Part shown: positions 54,834 to 63,053 of the stretch, in pieces
How the letters are laid out: each line of letters opens with the position of its first letter
Position numbering within the stretch: position 1 is the first letter of the stretch
DNA from: Pandoraea pneumonica
GTDB lineage: Bacteria; Pseudomonadota; Gammaproteobacteria; Burkholderiales; Burkholderiaceae
DNA length: 64,000 nt
Assembly (NCBI RefSeq): GCF_902459645.1
Contig: NZ_CABPSK010000002.1
Coordinates: 62,001 to 126,000 of the forward strand
Direction of reading: 5' to 3'
Program-made: the position numbers and the translations under genes
Notes under the pieces: generated by a model
The model's database searches: none
The model's input: the letters and a program-made list of their open reading frames with translations, nothing else
What the model was told of the DNA's origin: nothing

Positions 54834-57308
54834 TTGACCCGCGCCGACGACCTCCCCGAACCGTCTCTCCTCCCGCCGGATGCTTCCTGCGAGGATGCCG
54901 CTGCGACCACGCCGCGCGGCACCGGGAGTGCGCCGTCGATCGCCCGCGTGGCACTCGACACTCCGCTACTGACGCTCTTCGACTACCGCCTCGATCAGGC
55001 GGCGAGCCTCGGACAGTTAGTGCAGGTGCCGTTCGGACGGCGACAGGTGGTGGGTATCGTCTGGGAATTGACGCAGCGCAGCGAAGTCGACCCGACGAAG
55101 CTGCGCGAAGTGACGTCTGTCTGGCACGAATTGCCGCCGCTCGGCGATGACTGGCGCGACCTGATGCGTTTCGCGGCGCGGTATTACCAGCGCGGAATTG
55201 GCGAAGTGGCGCTGCCGGCCATCCCCGGCCATTTGCGCACGCCGATGCGCTGGTCGCGGTTGCTTGCCCAGCGCGGCGTGCAACGGTATCGCATTGCCGA
55301 CGGCGCGCTCGACACGTTGATGGAGAACGTCCCCGCCCGGTTGCGCGCCCAGCGCCGACTGGCCGAAGGCCTCGCGCAAGCCGGGACGCTCGACGCGGAC
55401 GAAGCCCGCGCACTCTGCGCCAAGGCCGCCGATGTGCTGAAACAATGGGCGGCCGCCGGTTGGGTGATCGTAGAGACCGTGCCGTTTCATGAGGCGGTGC
55501 GTGAGGATGACGATGCCGACGAGGACGGCGACAGCGATGACGCTTCATTCGAAGAAGCCACCGACGCCCACAGCGGCCCCACGGCTACCAAGACGCTGAC
55601 GGCCGGACAAGCCGACGCCGTCGCCGCCATTCACGACGCCCTGCTGGCGTCCGGCGCGCAGCCGCTGGATAAGCCCAGCGCCGCCGACGAGGGCTCGGCC
55701 GCCGCTTCAGATGCATCCGACATCCCCGCCTGCGCGCCCTTCCTGCTCTATGGCGTGACCGGCAGCGGCAAGACCGAGGTGTATCTGCGCGCCGTCGCCG
55801 AGGCGTTGCGCGAGCGTGAAGCGCAGGTGCTCGTCCTCGTGCCGGAAATCAACCTCACACCGCAGCTCGAAGGCGTGTTCCGTTCGCGCTTTCCGAACGA
55901 GACACTCGTCACGCTGCATAGCGGACTGGCCGAAGGCGAGCGCGCGCGACACTGGCTCGCGGCCCATCGCGGCGAGGCCCGTATCGTATTAGGCACGCGG
56001 CTCGCGGTGATGGCATCGCTGCCGCATTTGCGCTTGATCGTCGTCGACGAGGAACACGACCCGTCGTACAAACAGCAGGAAGGTTTGCGCTACTCCGCGC
56101 GCGATCTCGCGATCTGGCGCGCTAACCGGCTGCGCATTCCGGTCGTTCTCGGCTCGGCCACCCCGTCGCTCGATAGCTGGCGACGGGCCGAACAAGGCCG
56201 TTACGTGCGGCTATCGATGCCCGAGCGCGCCACGCCCGACGCGGTGCTGCCGCGCGTGTCGCTCATCGACATGGATATCGAGCGCAAGCGCCAGCGCACG
56301 GTGCACGAGGGTTTGTCGCAAACGTTGCTCGCTGCAATCAAAGCCCGCTTCGAAGCCGGTGAACAAAGCCTGTTGTTCCTAAACCGACGCGGCTACGCCC
56401 CCGTGCTCAACTGCGACGCGTGCGGCTGGGTCAGCGACTGCCGCCGGTGCAGCGCCCACATGGTGCTGCACAAACCCGAGCGCCGGCTGCGGTGTCACCA
56501 CTGCGGCGCCGAGTCGCGCATTCCGCATGCCTGCCCCGACTGCGGTAATCAGGATCTCGCGCCGCTCGGTCGCGGCACACAACGCATTGAAGAGGCACTC
56601 GCCGAGCACTTCCCCGACGCGCGGCTCGCCCGCATCGACGCTGACAGCACGCGTCGCAAGGGCAGCGCGCAGGCGCTCTTCGCACAGGTGCACGCGGGCG
56701 AAGTCGACGTCCTGATCGGCACGCAGATGGTCGCCAAGGGACACGACTTCCGTAACGTCACGCTGGTGGGCGTGGTCAACGCCGACAGCGCGCTCTTCTC
56801 GCACGACTTCCGGGCGGCCGAGCGGCTGTTCGCGCAATTGATGCAGGTGGCTGGGCGCGCCGGTCGCGCCGCGCGCGCCGAAGGCCCCGGCGACGTGCTG
56901 ATCCAAACCCGCTACGCGTCGCATCCGCTGTTCGGGTCGCTCATGCGCCACGATTACGCCGGGTTCGCGGCGCAGCAATTGGAAGAGCGACGCGTTGCGC
57001 TGCTGCCGCCTTATACGCATCAGGCGCTGTTACGCGCCGAGGCTCGCAAACTCGACGACGCCATGGCGTTCCTCAAACAGGCCCGCGAAATTGCCGCTGG
57101 CCCTGACCTCAACGATCCGCGCATCTCGCTCTGGGACCCTGTGCCCATGACGATGGTGCGTATCGCCGGTACCGACCGCGCCCAACTCGTCGTGGAAAGC
57201 CCGCATCGCGGCGCGCTGCAACGGTTTCTCGCTGGCTGGATGGCCGGGCTGCGCGCCCTCAAAGCGCCGGTGCGCTGGCACCTCGAAGTCGACCCTCTCG
57301 AAATATAA
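54834..57308 (+). CDS. priA: Primosomal replication-restart helicase PriA
   Basis: The 824-residue helicase has an N-terminal DNA-binding part (RVALDTPLLTLFDYRLDQAA), Walker A GVTGSGKTEVYLRAVAEA, DEEH box LIVVDEEHDPSYKQQEG and a zinc-binding domain. That domain has repeated C-x2-C pairs (CDACGWVSDCRRCS, CHHCGAESRIPHACPDCG). The C-terminal helicase motif GTQMVAKGHDF is present. The start is TTG at 54834, the only in-frame initiator near the expected N-terminus. An acidic Ala-rich insert (about 220-300) is longer than in E. coli PriA. Confidence 0.96.
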   Translation: MTRADDLPEPSLLPPDASCEDAAATTPRGTGSAPSIARVALDTPLLTLFDYRLDQAASLGQLVQVPFGRRQVVGIVWELTQRSEVDPTKLREVTSVWHELPPLGDDWRDLMRFAARYYQRGIGEVALPAIPGHLRTPMRWSRLLAQRGVQRYRIADGALDTLMENVPARLRAQRRLAEGLAQAGTLDADEARALCAKAADVLKQWAAAGWVIVETVPFHEAVREDDDADEDGDSDDASFEEATDAHSGPTATKTLTAGQADAVAAIHDALLASGAQPLDKPSAADEGSAAASDASDIPACAPFLLYGVTGSGKTEVYLRAVAEALREREAQVLVLVPEINLTPQLEGVFRSRFPNETLVTLHSGLAEGERARHWLAAHRGEARIVLGTRLAVMASLPHLRLIVVDEEHDPSYKQQEGLRYSARDLAIWRANRLRIPVVLGSATPSLDSWRRAEQGRYVRLSMPERATPDAVLPRVSLIDMDIERKRQRTVHEGLSQTLLAAIKARFEAGEQSLLFLNRRGYAPVLNCDACGWVSDCRRCSAHMVLHKPERRLRCHHCGAESRIPHACPDCGNQDLAPLGRGTQRIEEALAEHFPDARLARIDADSTRRKGSAQALFAQVHAGEVDVLIGTQMVAKGHDFRNVTLVGVVNADSALFSHDFRAAERLFAQLMQVAGRAGRAARAEGPGDVLIQTRYASHPLFGSLMRHDYAGFAAQQLEERRVALLPPYTHQALLRAEARKLDDAMAFLKQAREIAAGPDLNDPRISLWDPVPMTMVRIAGTDRAQLVVESPHRGALQRFLAGWMAGLRALKAPVRWHLEVDPLEI

Positions 57309-57521
57309 ATCGGTATATAGCGTTCCGAAAATTTGACATCATCGGCAGAATCTCCGACGATGCGGGCATGCTTCGCCCTGCGTCGTGTCCCCACACGCGG
57401 CGACTCGGCGGGCATCCGAAGGCACGCATCGCATCACCGCAGCGCGTCTGACAGCACCCGCTTCACCGCGCTGCCGCGTCACCCTGAAAGCACGATAAGA
57501 ACGTCCTACAGGAGACTCTCC

Positions 57522-58862
57522 ATGAAGTCGCACGACCGCAGCGCCGCCCCCACGGCTCTCGCCTCCGCTTTGCCTGAATCGTCCGCACTCGACGTGTCCG
57601 CGTCGGGTGATCTTTCCGAATCCACCATTGCCGCCACGTCGCGACGCCGCTTTTTGCGGCGAGCCGGTGCGCTGGGTGTGGGTGCCAGCCTCGCCGGACG
57701 CGCAATCGACACGCTCGCCGCCGTCAGTGCGCCGCAAACGGTGACGTTGCCATTTGCCAATGGCGAGCGTGACTTGGTGGCGTATCCGCAGAAGCGCCCC
57801 CTCATTCGTTTGACGGCACGTCCGCCGCAGTTGGAGACGCCGTTCGAAGTGTTCAACGATGGGCTGATTACGCCGAACGACGCGTTCTTCGTGCGGTATC
57901 ACTTGGCGGGTATCCCGACGGATGTCGATGCCAAGAAGCACCGCATTCGCGTGAGCGGCAGCGTCGCTAAACCGCTCGAAATCTCGCTTGAGTCGCTGAA
58001 GAAGGACTTCGGCGCACCGGTGGAACTGGTGGCGGTGCATCAGTGTTCAGGCAACAGTCGGGGCTTCTTCGAGCCGCGCGTCGGTGGCGGCCAGATCGCC
58101 AACGGTGCGATGGGCAATGCGCGCTGGAAGGGCATTCCGCTCAAACGCATTCTGGAAAAGGCAGGCGTTGGCGCGAGTGCGAAGCAGGTGACGTTCGAAG
58201 GGCTGGATCGCCCGATCATCCCGGCGACGCCCGAGTTCGTGAAGGCCCTCGACCTCGATCACGCGATGGATGGCGAAGTGATGATCGCGTTCGCGATGAA
58301 CGGTCAGGATTTGCCGATGCTCAACGGCTATCCGGTGCGGCTGGTGGTGCCGGGGTACTACGGCACGTATTGGGTCAAGCATTTGGCCGATATCAAGGTG
58401 ATCGACACGGTGTTCGATGGCTTCTGGATGGCCACGGCGTATCGCATTCCGGACAACGACTGCAATTGCGTCGCACCGGGGACGGCACCGCAAAAGACCA
58501 AGCCGATCGAGCGCTTCACGGTGCGCTCGTTCGTGACGAGTCTGACCGATGGGCAAAGCGTGGCGGTGGGCAAACCGGTGCGCGTGCGCGGCATTGCGTT
58601 CGATGGCGGTGAAGGCATCCGCGACGTGCAGTTCTCGAGCGACGGCGGCCAGACCTGGCAGGCGGCGAAGCTCGGCAACGAGTTGTCGAAATATTCGTTC
58701 CGCGAGTGGACGGCGACGTTCGTGCCGTCATCGGCGGGGGAACACGTGCTGAAGGTGCGGGCAACGAATCGTGCCGGGGTGGCGCAGCCGCTGCAATCGT
58801 TGTGGAATCCGGCCGGTTATCTGCGCAATGGCGTAGAAACCGTGCGCGTGGTTGCGGCTTGA
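57522..58862 (+). CDS. sorA: SorA-type sulfite dehydrogenase, molybdopterin subunit
   Basis: The 446-residue enzyme has a Tat signal (TSRRRFLRRAGALGVGASLA), and the Mo-ligating Cys175 is in AVHQCSGNSRGFFEPRVGGG. The ending carries the Mo-co dimerisation domain (VQFSSDGGQTWQAAKLG). ATG 57522 follows an AGGAGA site. It oxidises sulfite to sulfate in the periplasm and hands electrons to the cytochrome encoded 15 bp downstream. This is a separate locus from soxC and provides a second sulfite-oxidase-family enzyme. Confidence 0.93.
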   Translation: MKSHDRSAAPTALASALPESSALDVSASGDLSESTIAATSRRRFLRRAGALGVGASLAGRAIDTLAAVSAPQTVTLPFANGERDLVAYPQKRPLIRLTARPPQLETPFEVFNDGLITPNDAFFVRYHLAGIPTDVDAKKHRIRVSGSVAKPLEISLESLKKDFGAPVELVAVHQCSGNSRGFFEPRVGGGQIANGAMGNARWKGIPLKRILEKAGVGASAKQVTFEGLDRPIIPATPEFVKALDLDHAMDGEVMIAFAMNGQDLPMLNGYPVRLVVPGYYGTYWVKHLADIKVIDTVFDGFWMATAYRIPDNDCNCVAPGTAPQKTKPIERFTVRSFVTSLTDGQSVAVGKPVRVRGIAFDGGEGIRDVQFSSDGGQTWQAAKLGNELSKYSFREWTATFVPSSAGEHVLKVRATNRAGVAQPLQSLWNPAGYLRNGVETVRVVAA

Positions 58863-58876
58863 GACGGGAGATGACT

Positions 58877-59209
58877 ATGAAAACTTCGAATATTTTCCGT
58901 CGCGTGGGTGCGGTGCTTGTGTTGGGTGCACTGGTATCGCCTGCTGCTCATGCACTCGACATCAAACTGCCGCAGGAAACCGCGCAGCTAAAAGCCTCGA
59001 CACTCGCGGGCTATCAAGCGACGAGCGCATGGTGCGTGATGTGCCATTCGGTCGATTACATCAACAGCCAACCGCCGATGCCCGCCGCCTTCTGGAGCGC
59101 GGAAGTCACGAAGATGGTGAAGGTCTACGGCGCCCCGATTCCGGAAGATCAGGTGAAGCTGATTTCTGAGTATTTGGGGAAGACTTACGGTAACGACGGC
59201 GGGAAGTAA
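58877..59209 (+). CDS. sorB: SorB-type cytochrome c subunit of sulfite dehydrogenase
   Basis: The 110-residue protein has a signal peptide (VGAVLVLGALVSPAAHA) and one haem motif SAWCVMCHSVDYINSQPPMP, with a Met ligand in MPAAFW. It accepts electrons from SorA. ATG 58877 has a GGGAG site with normal spacing, and the ATG two codons earlier is possible. It ends 40 bp before the convergent PilV-like gene. Confidence 0.92.
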   Translation: MKTSNIFRRVGAVLVLGALVSPAAHALDIKLPQETAQLKASTLAGYQATSAWCVMCHSVDYINSQPPMPAAFWSAEVTKMVKVYGAPIPEDQVKLISEYLGKTYGNDGGK

Positions 59210-59249
59210 GGGGATATCCCGTTTAAGCGTGTCTGCGATGGTGGCGGGG

Positions 59250-61031
59250 TTATTGTTCGGCAAATTTCACACATTTAACCCCACCACCACGCTGCTTAAG
59301 TCTGAACTTCCATGCTCCGGAGTCGATGTCGCGATAGAGATCGCGCATCTGATTCGGCCAATCGCACTGATACTTTGCTTCGTCCGACGCCATCTCGCAG
59401 TAGTCCCATGGGCCGTCCTTATCCTCATCGAGGTTGTAGATATGGCCGGCGTCTCCCAAGGCGCAGCGGAATTCCTCGAAGAGTTTTATCGATTTGACTT
59501 GTGGCAGGCGAGATCGAACGATCAATCGACGGAGATCCTCCTCCGTGGCAGGACGAACACTGTCGAAAGCTTGGGCGCCCGTCGAGTTTGCGGCTCTGTA
59601 GACCAGTTGAACCGGCGCGCCTCTCGGCGTTAGGCAAGTGATCTTATAAATTCCGCCAGCGATACTGCCGTTTTGGCCGTCTGACGGGGGTATTTCAAAG
59701 CTCACATCGCGGCGGCCGTTCCCTATAAAAGTTCGTTGCCTCAATCGCGGGATTTGCTCGCAGTAGTTCTTTACGACGTCGAGTTGACACGCAAATCCAT
59801 TGGGGATCTCCGTCGTTGTCGTCGATTCGCACCTCGCTTTGAAATCCCGATAATTGTTGACGGTGATTGATGCGACGTCCCAGGGCACGTACCCCTTCAC
59901 GATCTCGCTCCGAATATCTTCGGATACTTCGGTCGAATCCTTTGGCAAAGCACCCAACGTCCACGTGCCGCTTTGGCACGACATCACGCGCCCCTGTTCG
60001 TCGAGACCAATACCTCGGTCCGAACAGCTCCCCCCCACCGCGCCCTTGAGACGCACAACGCCAGCCTCCGAGCGAAGCTCCCCCTGTGCCCGAATCTCCC
60101 CATCGGCGTGAACACCTTGGTTTTTGACTTCCAACTTTCCGGTGATAGTCGCGCCGTCTGAGCTGAAGATGCCTTTTGCGGAGATCTGACCATCGGAATG
60201 AATGTTTTCCGTGGCGGTTATCGTCTTGGCGGTCATCTTTTCGACATCGACCAACTCGACATTGGTGATTTGCTTCGCGTTAACGATGTTGTTGCCGCTC
60301 AAGTTCAAATCGCCCTGCATCTCGCGCGTGCCATCGCGTCGCAAGAAAGCGTCCTGCGCGCTCGTCTGATACCCGCCCCGCATTGCGAGAAGCCCGGCGA
60401 TGGCGGGGCGCTCCGGGTTTCGAACCGTGTTGATTACCGGGCCGTTCCCGTCGAGGAACCGAAACACGTTGGGATCGCCCTGCCGCGATATGCCGCCCAG
60501 CACACCGAGTTTGGCCAGTGCCGCGCCAGACGCCACCCAATCCGCGCCATTTGAGTAGGTGCTTTTGATCGGCGCGGTGAGATATGTCACAGCGTCGATA
60601 TCGCACGGCTCGGTCTTATCCGCACAGTTGGTGGAATACACGACGATCCGATACTCCGCCCCGGCCAACGGCGGCGACGAACCAGTGCCCTTAGCACCCG
60701 TCAGCCGAATGAGCTTCTCGACCGTCAAATCGCTGATGGTCTTCGCGCGTAGCCATACGTCATATCGTCGCGTCAGTTCGATGCCGCTTTCAGCAATCTT
60801 GCGGCTCGCCCCCTCGCGTTGCAGGAAAAGCGCCTTGATGTCCCCATGGTGTTTCACCATGAAATCCTGCACATGGTTGCCTAGCACCTTCAGCGATTCC
60901 CCCACGCGCTCGCCTTTCTCGATACGCATCTGCTGCATCTGGTGCTGTCCCCAGAACGCGACCAGGATGCCCACCACAGCGACCGCGATAGTTGCGCCGA
61001 TCAGAAACACGCCCCGTTGCTTGCTCCGCAT
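59250..61031 (-). CDS. PilV-like type IV pilus tip protein, paralogue 1 (large C-terminal domain)
   Basis: The 593-residue protein begins MRSKQRGVFLIGATIAVAVV, a prepilin-type start with cleavage after Gly7, but without the Glu at +5 typical of major pilins. The N-terminal half resembles the constant part of shufflon PilV: AFLRRDGTREMQGDLNLSGN, repeated strands such as HSDGQISAKGIFSSDGATIT, and DEQGRVMSCQSGTWTLG (about 345-361). After that the last 230 residues, with eight cysteines, match nothing I know. No pil operon, shufflase or sfx sites are nearby. It is head-to-head with paralogue 2. Confidence 0.78.
   Translation of the reverse strand: MRSKQRGVFLIGATIAVAVVGILVAFWGQHQMQQMRIEKGERVGESLKVLGNHVQDFMVKHHGDIKALFLQREGASRKIAESGIELTRRYDVWLRAKTISDLTVEKLIRLTGAKGTGSSPPLAGAEYRIVVYSTNCADKTEPCDIDAVTYLTAPIKSTYSNGADWVASGAALAKLGVLGGISRQGDPNVFRFLDGNGPVINTVRNPERPAIAGLLAMRGGYQTSAQDAFLRRDGTREMQGDLNLSGNNIVNAKQITNVELVDVEKMTAKTITATENIHSDGQISAKGIFSSDGATITGKLEVKNQGVHADGEIRAQGELRSEAGVVRLKGAVGGSCSDRGIGLDEQGRVMSCQSGTWTLGALPKDSTEVSEDIRSEIVKGYVPWDVASITVNNYRDFKARCESTTTTEIPNGFACQLDVVKNYCEQIPRLRQRTFIGNGRRDVSFEIPPSDGQNGSIAGGIYKITCLTPRGAPVQLVYRAANSTGAQAFDSVRPATEEDLRRLIVRSRLPQVKSIKLFEEFRCALGDAGHIYNLDEDKDGPWDYCEMASDEAKYQCDWPNQMRDLYRDIDSGAWKFRLKQRGGGVKCVKFAEQ
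60969..61013 (-). repeat. Left arm of inverted repeat in the two PilV-like starts
   Basis: This 45-bp coding segment (codons 7-21 of paralogue 1) is 42/45 identical to the inverted segment at 61432-61476 of paralogue 2. The three mismatches are all in synonymous positions. The spacer between the arms is 418 bp. Confidence 0.85.
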
Positions 61032-61413
61032 TGCCTTGCCCCCTCGCGAATCAATGGGGACACGCTCGCTGCCGCGTACCCGTCATCGCCGTCTCGTTGA
61101 AACCGGCCATTTTGGAAGCACGCCAGCGCCTTAGGGTTGGGAAACACCCGGATTAATTCACACACGCGAATGAACGCCGAAGTCATCGGCAAGAAACCAA
61201 AGGACACGCGAAGACTGGATACGAGAAGACCGGTGAAGGACATCTCCCTATAGGTTCCGGTTAACCAGCTTTCGCTTTACAGCACACCGCCTCTCAATTC
61301 CGGCCGTTTCCGTCACTCAGCGCGGTGCAACTCCACGAGAATTGCCGCCTTGATTCGAGATAGCGTGCCGTCGGCAACGCTTATCGGATCTCCACCAACC
61401 GGTAAGGAGACGT
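61032..61413. other. 382-bp divergent intergenic region of the PilV pair
   Basis: No gene is supported. An 80-codon minus-strand frame starting within it lacks a spaced ribosome site and overlaps the paralogue 1 start. Both promoters should be here. A GGTTAACC palindrome sits at 61259-61266. The ribosome sites AAGG (left gene) and AAGGAG (right gene) lie at its ends. Confidence 0.5.
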
Positions 61414-62931
61414 ATGCAAAGCCGACAGAAAGGCGTGTTTTTGATTGGCGCAACCATCGCGGTCGCTGTGGTGGGCGTGTTGCTGACGTTCTGGATGAAT
61501 CAGCAAATGCACGACATGCGCATGCAAAAAGCCGAGAGCGTCGGCGCATCGTTGAAAGTGATCGGCGACGGCGTGCAGTCGTTCATCGTGAAATACCACG
61601 GGGAGATCGACAGTGCACTCAACAGCGCGGACCCCGTACCCATTGCAAACGCCGGCGACATGGGGGCGATCGAGTTCACGAAGGATAAAGACGGTTACCA
61701 AGGGCAAATGCTGCTACTCGGCAGCAAGCCGCTGAGCGCCGAGCACATCATCCGCATCATGAAGCTGCCCGGCATCGGCGATAAGCCGCCCGCGCTTCCC
61801 GACGCACGGTACGTCGTCAGAATCTTCCAGCCGCCGAATAGCCGGGACATCCGAGGTGTCGTCTACATCGATCAGACGATCACTCGCACCTACGGTCACC
61901 GCACCGACTGGAACGCTGTAAGTACCGCCGTGCGCAAGATCGGCGTACATGGCGGGTTCTCCAAGGACGACGACCCTGGCGATTTCACGTTTCCCCAAAC
62001 GCCCACGGGCAGCACCACCACGCCGAACCGTTTGCCGAACCCGCTACACCGCGCTGGACTGCTGGCGGTGCGTGTCGGCTATCTGCTTAGCCCGATGAAC
62101 AGCTATCTGCGTCGCGACGGTACACAACCGATGACCGGCAAGCTCGATATGCGTGAAAACGACATCGCCAACGTCAAAGAAATCATCGGTGCAAAGCAAG
62201 GGCTCAAGCTGACCGGCGCGATCGAAGCGACATCCACGATTGCGGCGAAAGACAACATCACGTCCGGGAAGAACTTGATCGCGTACGGCAAATCTCCGCC
62301 GGACGGCATGTCGAGGGATGGCGTCGAGACAAAAGATGGCGTAATCGCAGCCGCTAAGGGCGTTTGGTCGTACGCGGACGTGAACGTCAAAAATGGCGGC
62401 AGCGTGCGGGTGGGTGACGACCCGCTACGACAGACGGAGCTCAATCCAAGCACGCTGACTTTGGGCGAGCCGATCAATCCTTCGCAAGCTTGCCGGGTCA
62501 ATGGGCAAATCGGGCGGGACGCGGGCGGGACGTTTTATGCGTGCCAACACGGCTCGTGGCGCACGCTCAAGGGCGACACGGGGTCGGACGGTGCCCGGGG
62601 CCAATCTGGCGATAAAGGCGATCAAGGCCCAGCGGGTGCGCCGGGCCAAGTCAAGTTCGCCTTGACGCAATACAAGCTGTACAACTGCACGGCGGCGAGT
62701 GTGAGAACGCAACCTCACCACTACTGCACCCTGCATTCGTCGACCACATCGCCGTGCTACACGGCCTTTAGGGAGCCACGCATTGTTTTGGAGGAAGAAG
62801 TGCGTGCGGGCCAGAAGTCGTCCAAAGACCCCGGTGACTGGTCAGCGGTGCTGACTTGGTCCAGCAAAGTCAATTACGTGCTGACGAGCTACCTCTTTCA
62901 CTCAGACGTACTGTGTTACGACTTCGAATAA
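61414..62931 (+). CDS. PilV-like type IV pilus tip protein, paralogue 2 (collagen-like tract)
   Basis: The 505-residue protein starts MQSRQKGVFLIGATIAVAVV, nearly the same as paralogue 1, again without Glu at +5. It keeps the PilV-like SYLRRDGTQPMTGKLDMREN and GGTFYACQHGSWRTL blocks. After that comes a Gly-x-y tract of eight triplets (residues 387-411), then a 94-residue unique end with Cys pairs (YNCTAASVRT, HHYCTLHSS, SPCYTAF, LCYDFE). The tract resembles phage-fibre and bacterial collagen-like stalks that present a binding head. The C-terminal head is unrelated to that of paralogue 1. Confidence 0.78.
   Translation: MQSRQKGVFLIGATIAVAVVGVLLTFWMNQQMHDMRMQKAESVGASLKVIGDGVQSFIVKYHGEIDSALNSADPVPIANAGDMGAIEFTKDKDGYQGQMLLLGSKPLSAEHIIRIMKLPGIGDKPPALPDARYVVRIFQPPNSRDIRGVVYIDQTITRTYGHRTDWNAVSTAVRKIGVHGGFSKDDDPGDFTFPQTPTGSTTTPNRLPNPLHRAGLLAVRVGYLLSPMNSYLRRDGTQPMTGKLDMRENDIANVKEIIGAKQGLKLTGAIEATSTIAAKDNITSGKNLIAYGKSPPDGMSRDGVETKDGVIAAAKGVWSYADVNVKNGGSVRVGDDPLRQTELNPSTLTLGEPINPSQACRVNGQIGRDAGGTFYACQHGSWRTLKGDTGSDGARGQSGDKGDQGPAGAPGQVKFALTQYKLYNCTAASVRTQPHHYCTLHSSTTSPCYTAFREPRIVLEEEVRAGQKSSKDPGDWSAVLTWSSKVNYVLTSYLFHSDVLCYDFE
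61432..61476 (+). repeat. Right arm of inverted repeat in the two PilV-like starts
   Basis: Codons 7-21 of paralogue 2 match the reverse complement of 60969-61013 at 42 of 45 bases. See the left arm. Confidence 0.85.
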
Positions 62932-62944
62932 GTCCCACCCCTAA

Positions 62945-62976
62945 GGTGCAACCCCAATATTGACTCGGGTTGCACC
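62945..62976. promoter_or_regulatory. putA operator: Candidate PutA autoregulatory operator
   Basis: A perfect 10-bp inverted repeat (GGTGCAACCC / GGGTTGCACC, 12-base spacer) lies 78-109 bp before putA. Each arm holds one GTTGCA hexamer (62947-62952 inverted; 62969-62974 direct), the known recognition motif of the ribbon-helix-helix domain of PutA in enterobacteria. There is no T-run, so a terminator is less likely. Confidence 0.65.
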
Positions 62977-63053
62977 CGCCTGAAAACCCGGTTACGATGC
63001 CGCCATTCACCCCTCTATGGGTGTCACGTTTTCGCGTCATCAGGTAACCCTCC

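Noticed and set aside
61001-61243. 80-codon minus-strand frame in the PilV intergenic region
   Set aside because: The GGGAG sequence touches its ATG without spacing, and it overlaps the PilV paralogue 1 start in another frame.
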